Assembly (NCBI GenBank): GCA_035295125.1
Contig: DATGJP010000107.1
Coordinates: 124,001 to 188,000, forward strand
Source: JAICMB01 sp035295125
Lineage (GTDB): Bacteria; Acidobacteriota; Terriglobia; Bryobacterales; Bryobacteraceae
Reading direction: 5' to 3'
Length of the DNA stretch: 64,000 nt
In this document: piece by piece, positions 58,432 to 64,000 of the stretch
Position numbering within the stretch: position 1 is the stretch's first letter
Layout: every line of letters begins with the position of its first letter
The notes under the pieces: generated by a model
The model's database searches: none
What the model was told of the DNA's origin: nothing
Seen by the model: only the letters and a program-made list of their open reading frames with translations
Position numbers and translations under genes: made by a program

Positions 58432-60062
58432 GACTAACCGCCGTGTTTTTCCTTGCCTTGGCCGCTTTCGCGCAGACGAAGCAGCCCGAGCAGACGAAGC
58501 AGCCAGATATGTGCGCTCCTCCGCCGTCGAGCGCGGCGCCTTCGCTTCCCGCACACCTGATGACGGGACAAGGCGACGTCCACTTCAAGATCACGACGTC
58601 CAGCCCCGAGGCGCAGAAGTTCTTCGACCAGGGCGTGGCGCAAATGCACTCGTTCTGGGCTGTCGAGGCGGAGCGCAGTTTCCGGCAGGCCGCCGAACTC
58701 GATCCTGCGGCCCCCATGCCGTGGTGGGGTGTCGCCATGGTCGCGGCGGGCGACTATCGTCCGCGCTTCCAGTTGGACACCTACGACAAGGTCTTCGGCC
58801 GGCAGAACCCGCTGAAGGCCACCAGCCGCGCGGTTGAAGCTGCCGAAAAGGCGAAGGAACTCGCCGCCGCCGACGGTAAAGCGTCGCCGCTCGAAAAGCT
58901 GTACATCGCGTCGATTGCCGCGCGCCGCAACCTTAATTCCAAAGACCCCGACGGCGACTACATCCAAGGTCTACGGGCCATCGCGGCGCAATATCCGGAC
59001 GAAGTCGAGGCGCGAACCTACCTGGCGCTACATCTTATGCGCGGCTACACCACGCCCGACAAGCAGCCCAAGGAAACCACTATGGAGGCGGTGACAATCC
59101 TCCGCGACCTGCTGGTGAAAGCGCCGGATCATCCCGGTGTTCATCATTACGTCATCCATGCCTGGGAGGGCTCGTCGTTCGCGAAAGAAGCCTGGCCGAG
59201 CTGCAAGCGCTACGCGGAGCTGGTGCCCAACATCCCCCACGCGCTACACATGCCGGGTCACATTTACTCCCAGACCGGCCGCTGGGACGACGCGGTGAAG
59301 TCCTTTGCAGACGCCGCCGATAACGAGCGCGGCTACATGAAAGCTGACAAGCTGTACGGGACTGGACACCACGGTCACAATGTCCATTACCTCGCCACTG
59401 CTTACTCGTTCGAAGGTGAGTATGACAAGGCCGAGGAAGCAGCGCGCGAACTTCTCGGATTCAAAGAAAATCCCCGCGAGGCTGCGAATATAGATGGTTT
59501 CTTCAGCGCTTACCGGCAGGGCTGGTTCGCCATGATGCGGACTCTCGTCCAGGGCGAGCGTTGGGACGAGATCCTCGACGGCAAAACCCTTCCCATTTAC
59601 GACAAGCCGCGCGAGCAGGCCTGGCGTCACTGGGCTATGGCGGTGGCCTACTCGGCCAAAGGCAACGTGGCTCTCGCGGAAGCCGAGTCGAAGCTCATGG
59701 ACAACGAGCTGAAAGAGTATAAAGCACGCGTGAAGATGCCCGTTCCCGAAGTGCTCGAAACGGCGCGCATCGAACTGGAAGGACATCTCAAGCTGGCCGA
59801 GGGGAAGATTGACGCGGGTTTGAACAAGCTGCAGGCCGCCGCCGATCATGAACTGCACCTGGTTTACTCTGAGCCGCCATACTATCCCCGTCCCGTGCTC
59901 GAAGTACTCGGCGAGGCAGCATTGAAGAACGGCAAGAACAAGGAAGCCGCGACGGCCTTCCAGCGAGCGCTCGAGCAGTACCCACAAAGTCATCGCGCTC
60001 AGGTCGGCTTGCGCGCGGCATTACAAGGCAACCAGACCGTCGCCAAGGCAGCCGGTCGCTAG
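58428..60062 (+). CDS. Exported TPR-repeat protein
   Basis: A 544-residue protein with a signal peptide (MRLTAVFFLALAAFAQ). It has helical repeats of TPR type: FFDQGVAQMHSFWAVEAERS followed by FRQAAELDPAAPMPWWGVAM, and near the end AALKNGKNKEAATAFQRALE. Segments such as HHYVIHAWEGSSFAKEAWPS and ALHMPGHIYSQTGRWDDAVK with conserved His and the W residues are characteristic of an acidobacterial/proteobacterial TPR family that often sits beside copper or redox proteins. Its role is probably protein binding. It is coupled to the copper lipoprotein gene. Confidence 0.8.
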   Translation: MRLTAVFFLALAAFAQTKQPEQTKQPDMCAPPPSSAAPSLPAHLMTGQGDVHFKITTSSPEAQKFFDQGVAQMHSFWAVEAERSFRQAAELDPAAPMPWWGVAMVAAGDYRPRFQLDTYDKVFGRQNPLKATSRAVEAAEKAKELAAADGKASPLEKLYIASIAARRNLNSKDPDGDYIQGLRAIAAQYPDEVEARTYLALHLMRGYTTPDKQPKETTMEAVTILRDLLVKAPDHPGVHHYVIHAWEGSSFAKEAWPSCKRYAELVPNIPHALHMPGHIYSQTGRWDDAVKSFADAADNERGYMKADKLYGTGHHGHNVHYLATAYSFEGEYDKAEEAARELLGFKENPREAANIDGFFSAYRQGWFAMMRTLVQGERWDEILDGKTLPIYDKPREQAWRHWAMAVAYSAKGNVALAEAESKLMDNELKEYKARVKMPVPEVLETARIELEGHLKLAEGKIDAGLNKLQAAADHELHLVYSEPPYYPRPVLEVLGEAALKNGKNKEAATAFQRALEQYPQSHRAQVGLRAALQGNQTVAKAAGR

Positions 60063-60133
60063 GCAGATTGTGGAAGAGTATTACACCGCCTCTGACTCTT
60101 CGCGTCCCGCGACGATTTGGAGGATGTGGAAGG

Positions 60134-60200
60134 GTGGAGCAGGCATTCAGCCTGCCGTTGGACTTCGCTGGGAAATGACCGGCGAAAACGCCTGTCCCAC
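60134..60200. repeat. 67-bp palindromic element (class I), first of two near the reductase
   Basis: The ends are GTGGAGCAGGC (60134-60144) and GCCTGTCCCAC (60190-60200), inverted repeats matching 9 of 11 positions. The inside repeats the AGCCTGCC-x-TTGGAC core of the copy at 3313-3378. It is followed at 60241 by a second diverged copy. Confidence 0.7.
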
Positions 60201-60240
60201 CTTTTCAGACCCAAGGGTTCCCGTTGGTTGCGGCTATGCC

Positions 60241-60340
60241 GCGCGGTTGCGCGAGGGTTCCGCCTGCCTTTGAACCTCGCCGTGAACGCACAGAAGGATC
60301 CGCAGGGGCATCCTTTGTGTTCAGCGGCTGCCCCACCTGG
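60241..60340. repeat. Second, diverged class I element overlapping the reductase start
   Basis: TTCCGCCTGCCTTTGAACCT is followed by CGCCGTGAACGC; the core resembles TTCAGCCTGCCTTTGGACCT plus CACCAAAAACGC of the copy at 3313. The right end CTGCCCCACC lies just before the conserved start of the reductase domain. Confidence 0.5.
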
Positions 60341-61301
60341 AAGTGAGATCATCATCGCAGGCGGAGGGCCCTCGGGAGCCGCAGCCGCAATCGCCGCACG
60401 CCTGGAAGACCGTAACGTCACGCTCTTCGAAAAGTCGCGCTTCCCTCGCCACAAAGTCTGCGGCGAATTCCTCTCTCCTGAAATCGCGCCTATCCTCGAA
60501 CAACTCGGAGTCTGGGGCAACTTCAACACTGCCGCCCCGGCGCGAATCCGCCGCCTCGTCTTGCGTTTCCGCGCCCGAGAAAAGCGCTGTAATCTCCCCG
60601 AAACCGCCTACGGCCTGAGCCGTTACGCATTCGATGATCTTCTGCTGCGAGCCGCATCCACAGCCGGAGCCGGCATAATCCACCAGCCCGCCGAACAAAA
60701 CGCCCAAATCATTGCACACGGTCGCAAATTCACCTCTCCCCGCGGACGCCGGCTGTTCGGATTCAAAGCCCACTTCGAAGGACCGCCCAACGACGACGTC
60801 GAGCTGTTCTTCTTTGATCGCTTCTACGTTGGCCTGAACCAGGTCGAAAACGGCATCACGAATATTTGCGGCCTCGGTCCCGAGGATCTCCTGCGCGCGC
60901 GCCGATTCGAAATCGACGAAGTACTCAATTCGTTCGCGCCCATGCGGGAGCGTCTCGCTCCGCTCCGCCGCACCATGGAATGGCTCAACGTCGGTCCGCT
61001 CGTGTTTGAGAACCGCCTGCACTCCGATGACGGCGCTTATTATGCCGGTGACGCTCTCTCATTCGTCGATCCCTTCACGGGTTCAGGCATGCTCTCCGCG
61101 GTGCTCACCGGTCGTCTCGCCGGAATCGCAGCCTCGCGAAAAACGCCCACTCGCGACTATCTCAATGAGTGCCGTCAGCGCCTGGAACGGCCGTTCCTGA
61201 TGTCTTCGATTTTCCGCAAAGCTCTGTCCGCGGGCTGGGCTGAACCGCTCGCATCGCTGATTCCCGGAAGTTGGCTGGTTAGACTTACGCGTCCGGCGTG
61301 A
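60315..61301 (+). CDS. FAD-dependent oxidoreductase, geranylgeranyl-reductase-like
   Basis: A protein of about 328 residues with the FAD-binding dinucleotide fold at its very start (EIIIAGGGPSGAAAAIAARL), the KSRFPRHKVCGEFLSP stretch typical of GGR-type flavoproteins, and YYAGDALSFVDPFTGSGM near the end, the second FAD motif. Relatives reduce isoprenoid chains or halogenate/hydroxylate natural products. The start is uncertain: the open frame reaches 60117 but that part is repeat DNA. TTG 60315, with AGGGG six bases before it, is the best guess; it lies inside the repeat, so the element may have supplied the start. Confidence 0.65.
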   Translation: MCSAAAPPGSEIIIAGGGPSGAAAAIAARLEDRNVTLFEKSRFPRHKVCGEFLSPEIAPILEQLGVWGNFNTAAPARIRRLVLRFRAREKRCNLPETAYGLSRYAFDDLLLRAASTAGAGIIHQPAEQNAQIIAHGRKFTSPRGRRLFGFKAHFEGPPNDDVELFFFDRFYVGLNQVENGITNICGLGPEDLLRARRFEIDEVLNSFAPMRERLAPLRRTMEWLNVGPLVFENRLHSDDGAYYAGDALSFVDPFTGSGMLSAVLTGRLAGIAASRKTPTRDYLNECRQRLERPFLMSSIFRKALSAGWAEPLASLIPGSWLVRLTRPA

Positions 61302-61315
61302 ACCTAAACGAAAAG

Positions 61316-61349
61316 CCGGTGAGTGCTCGGAGGAGTGCGCTCACCGGCC
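61316..61349 (-). terminator. Hairpin terminator between convergent reductase and MFS genes
   Basis: GCCGGTGAG (61316-61324) pairs perfectly with CTCACCGGC (61341-61349), with further partial pairing inside. On the minus strand TTTTCG follows the stem, so it suits the MFS gene; on the plus strand it lies 15 bp after the reductase stop without a T-run. Confidence 0.6.
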
Positions 61350-61453
61350 GGCGTCAATCGCTTGCACAATCACGCCTGACTCAAAAACGGGGTTCGCCGG
61401 CACTTCGGCCGGTACAACACGCCATAGGAGTAGACGTATGTGCGTACTGCAGG

Positions 61454-62719
61454 TTACATTCGCTCACTGTGGGTCGACCATCTCGTTGGTTCAATGGGCC
61501 CGACGATGAACAAGTACGATAGTGCGCCAACCGCAACAATAATCGACACCAGCACAAATGCCAGCAGGAACCTGCCCGTTTTGTCCAGAATGTAGCCTGT
61601 AACAACCGGCACCACGATCCCGGCAATGTTCCCAGCCATGTTTTGTATACCGGTCCATTTGCCGGCGGCCGCTGTTCCCGCGAGTGTTTGGGTGGCAGCC
61701 CACAAATTTGAGCTGAAGAACCCGTAAAAAAACGATGCCGATACCATGAACACCAGGGCCGCTTTCGGATTCGCAACGATCGCTGCAGGTAGAAATAGTG
61801 CCGCAAACATGCTGAGCCCGCCGACGCAAAATGTCTTGCGTACAAGCGTGGCGGAGCCGCCGCCATCGATCCAGCGGTCCGACAGCCAGCCGCCCACGAC
61901 CGCGCCCGCTGCGACGAACCAGAACGGCAACGACCCGACCTGCGCCATCATCGCGGTGCTGTAGTGCCGCTCCAGAATGAAGTACTGCGGCAGCCATGTC
62001 AGCATGAAATACCAGGCGTAGTTGGTGCAGAACAGCCCCAGAAAGGTGCCCCACGCGCTCCGCTTGGTGAAGATCTCGGCGAAGCCCGGCGACGGTTGCC
62101 CGTCGTGATGCTTTGCTTCCGTTCCGGTCTGAATCGATGGCGCGACCGAAGCCCAGGGAATGAGCCACAGTATGCTCGCCATTCCAATGGATAGAAACAG
62201 CCCCCGCCATCCCAGCCGGTCGAGCAGGGTTCCGCCCACCAGGATTCCGAGCGCCGGACCGAGTTTCGACCCGGCATCGATCAGCCCATTGGCAACGCCC
62301 CGGCGGCGTTCCGGAAAACCTGCGGCAATGATTTTCGAATACGAAGGGTACGCAACCGATTCGCTTATGCCCAGCAACAGCCGCAGCGCGAAAAGCATCG
62401 CGAAACCTGACGATACGCCCGTCAAAACCGTCGCCGCCGACCAGATAAAGAATCCTCCGGCGTAAACCCACACGACGTTGTAACGATCGATCAGCCAGCC
62501 CGCGACGATCTGGCATGAGGCATACGTCCAGAAGAACGCCGAGAGCAGCCATCCGAGTTGCGTGCCATTGAGATGCAACTCGTTCTTTACGGCAACCCCG
62601 GCCACCGAAAGGTTGCCGCGATCAATGTAATTGATGCAAACGGACACGACCAAAAGCGATAGGGCTAACCACTCCGCGCGGCTACCTTGGGACCGGCGTG
62701 CTATCGCGGTGCCGAGCAC
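61454..62719 (-). CDS. MFS transporter, anion:cation-symporter-like
   Basis: A 421-residue protein with 12 predicted spans. The first loop carries the MFS motif DRYNVVWVYAGG after the YIDRGNLSVAGVAVKNELHL segment common in the ACS family (hexuronate, phthalate, glucarate and similar organic anions). The cytoplasmic middle loop contains a hydrophilic stretch (TGTEAKHHDGQPSPG). Its exact substrate cannot be read from sequence. Terminator-like hairpin 61316-61349 lies downstream; the gene is divergent from the histidine kinase. Confidence 0.85.
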   Translation of the reverse strand: MLGTAIARRSQGSRAEWLALSLLVVSVCINYIDRGNLSVAGVAVKNELHLNGTQLGWLLSAFFWTYASCQIVAGWLIDRYNVVWVYAGGFFIWSAATVLTGVSSGFAMLFALRLLLGISESVAYPSYSKIIAAGFPERRRGVANGLIDAGSKLGPALGILVGGTLLDRLGWRGLFLSIGMASILWLIPWASVAPSIQTGTEAKHHDGQPSPGFAEIFTKRSAWGTFLGLFCTNYAWYFMLTWLPQYFILERHYSTAMMAQVGSLPFWFVAAGAVVGGWLSDRWIDGGGSATLVRKTFCVGGLSMFAALFLPAAIVANPKAALVFMVSASFFYGFFSSNLWAATQTLAGTAAAGKWTGIQNMAGNIAGIVVPVVTGYILDKTGRFLLAFVLVSIIVAVGALSYLFIVGPIEPTRWSTHSERM

Positions 62720-62752
62720 GTGCTGAGTTTACCATTGCGCCAAAAACTGCGC

Positions 62753-62781
62753 TTTACGACGCAAAAAACGCCCGCTATGAT
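62753..62781 (+). promoter_or_regulatory. Sigma-70-like promoter upstream of the histidine kinase
   Basis: TTTACG (62753-62758) and TATGAT (62776-62781) match the -35 (4 of 6) and -10 (5 of 6) consensus and are separated by 17 bp. The kinase start follows about 97 bp later. Confidence 0.5.
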
Positions 62782-62877
62782 GGAGCTAGACAACTGGTGT
62801 CGAGCGCAAGAATCGGAGCGCCGCCCCCGATCCGTCTGGCCTCGTCCTGAGCCAACGATTCCAGCCACTTCCAAGGT

Positions 62878-64000
62878 ATGACCTCCACTGTGGAACGCCT
62901 GGCCAGCCCAGATCAAGCCGAGCTACGATTCCGACTGCTCGCGGAATCCGTACTGGAAGTGTTGTTTACCGCAACCACCGATGGTATGACAGACTACCTC
63001 AGTGCGCGTTTTCATCAGTTTACCGGCTTGCCCTCCGAGGCCGGCCTCGGGCTCGACTGGATGCGCGCCGTACACCCTGTTGACGTGGAGCGGGTCAAAA
63101 CCGAATGGCTCACCTCTGTCGAAGAGGGACGCGCGTACGAGGCCGAGTTCCGCTTCCGCAGGCACGATGGCGCTTATCACTGGTTTCTCGCCCGCGGAAC
63201 TCCGCTGCGCGATGCCAGGGGCCACATTACGCGCTGGTTTGGCGTCTGCATCGATATTGATGCCCAGAAGAAAGCGGAAGAGTTGCGGCGCGCCAATGAA
63301 GCGCTGCTCCGGTCGAACGCGGACCTCGAACGATTCTCCGCATCCGTCAGTCACGACTTGCGCGAGCCGCTAGCCACCATTCATTCCTATGTCGAACTCG
63401 CACTCGATGTACATGGCACTCATCTTCCCCCGGATATCGCGCGATGCTTGAACGTGATTCAGGAGAGCGCCAATCGCATGGACGAGCTGATTACCGATCT
63501 GCTCGGTTATGCCCACGCCAGCGCCCGCGATCGCGCGAAACACGTGAGTGCCAATCTGACGCTCTGCCTGGCGCAGGCCGTGTCGAACCTCGAAGCGTCT
63601 GTGCGCAGTTCCGGCGCCTTGATCAATCGCGACGAGTTGCCTGTTGTGGTGGCCGAACCCTTCCAGATGGTACTGGTTTTTCAAAACCTGATTGGAAACG
63701 CCATCAAGTACCGCAGCCATCACACTCCCGTTATCCATGTCAGCGGCATCGAGCGAGAGGGCTGCCACGTGATCTCCGTTTCGGATAACGGAGAGGGATT
63801 CCCGTCCGAGCATGCCAGCCGTATCTTCGACCCCTTCGAGCGTCTGCACGGAAACGACATCCCCGGAACCGGAATTGGTCTGGCCACTTGCCGCAAAATC
63901 GTCGAAGCGCATTGCGGGCGTATTTGGGCCGAAAGCGAACCAGGCCATGGCTCCGTCTTTCGGTTCACGCTGCCGGTCCACAAGACGGAAACCGGTCTTG
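62878..64000 (+). CDS. PAS-domain sensor histidine kinase (incomplete at window end)
   Basis: 374 codons are present and the frame is still open at the window edge. Residues about 20-130 are a PAS/PAC domain (LLAESVLEVLFTATTDGMTD to RWFGVCIDIDAQKKAEELRR). The phospho-acceptor is His159 in SASVSHDLREPLATI. The ATPase part shows the N box (FQNLIGNAIKYRS), G1 (VSDNGEGFPSEH) and G2 (GTGIGLATCRKIVE), ending FRFTLP. There is no membrane span, so it senses a cytoplasmic signal. Most of the catalytic domain is complete; only the end or a receiver domain may be cut off. AAGG precedes the ATG. Confidence 0.88.
   Translation, partial: MTSTVERLASPDQAELRFRLLAESVLEVLFTATTDGMTDYLSARFHQFTGLPSEAGLGLDWMRAVHPVDVERVKTEWLTSVEEGRAYEAEFRFRRHDGAYHWFLARGTPLRDARGHITRWFGVCIDIDAQKKAEELRRANEALLRSNADLERFSASVSHDLREPLATIHSYVELALDVHGTHLPPDIARCLNVIQESANRMDELITDLLGYAHASARDRAKHVSANLTLCLAQAVSNLEASVRSSGALINRDELPVVVAEPFQMVLVFQNLIGNAIKYRSHHTPVIHVSGIEREGCHVISVSDNGEGFPSEHASRIFDPFERLHGNDIPGTGIGLATCRKIVEAHCGRIWAESEPGHGSVFRFTLPVHKTETGL

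Overview
The window looks like a chromosomal segment of an acidobacterium close to the Bryobacterales / 'Candidatus Solibacter' group. The evidence is lineage-typical families: two orphan FtsX/MacB-type permeases without an ATPase (the acidobacterial duplicated orphan permease, ADOP, type), a protein resembling the Solibacter C-terminal family TIGR03437, an Oar-like TonB-dependent receptor with a carboxypeptidase-regulatory N-terminus, CRTAC1/ASPIC and YVTN-propeller secreted proteins, and an alternative complex III (ACIII) cluster joined to a caa3 oxidase. The sequence is GC-rich, densely coding, and many consecutive genes overlap by ATGA. No tRNA, rRNA, CRISPR array, transposase or phage gene was recognised.

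Layout. 1-9531: housekeeping and mixed genes (YqeY-like, TrmH-type methyltransferase coupled to a gamma-glutamyltranspeptidase, ABC-2 permease coupled to an Ig-lipase, anaerobic-sulfatase-maturase-like radical SAM enzyme, PAP2 phosphatase coupled to a PHP protein, NarL-type regulator). 9801-10841: a peroxiredoxin-like/DsbD-alpha fusion whose frame is crossed by a TGA exactly where homologues have the first Cys of WCPFC; a hairpin with bacterial SECIS geometry follows, so it is read here as a selenoprotein. 10844-12806: ECF sigma operon. 12920-21341: triheme cytochrome, two ADOP permeases, M42 peptidase and exported unknowns. 21433-29815: secreted protein, ECF sigma factor, anti-sigma factor and TonB receptor in one coupled unit, followed by a FecR-like protein and two paralogous secreted proteins. 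30361-38410: six tightly coupled genes for exported beta-propeller/haem proteins, RidA and a periplasmic binding protein. 40422-53333: actABCDEF, an unknown anchored protein, SCO and coxBACD, forming a quinol-to-oxygen chain. 53334-56805: two related membrane Ser/Thr kinases. 57613-60062: CusF-SCO lipoprotein and TPR protein. 60315-64000: FAD-dependent reductase, MFS transporter and the start of a PAS histidine kinase.

A second theme is a set of short palindromic elements scattered through the window. One class is about 66 bp with inverted ends of the form GTGGCGCAGGC / GCCTGCGCCAC. A second class is a run of three or four small palindromes. Most copies lie between genes, but several lie inside coding sequence: the signal-peptide region of actE, the signal peptide of the binding protein at 36596, the middle of the anti-sigma-like gene at 11695, and the 5' end of the reductase at 60315. 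All family names rest on motif recognition by eye; no database search was possible.
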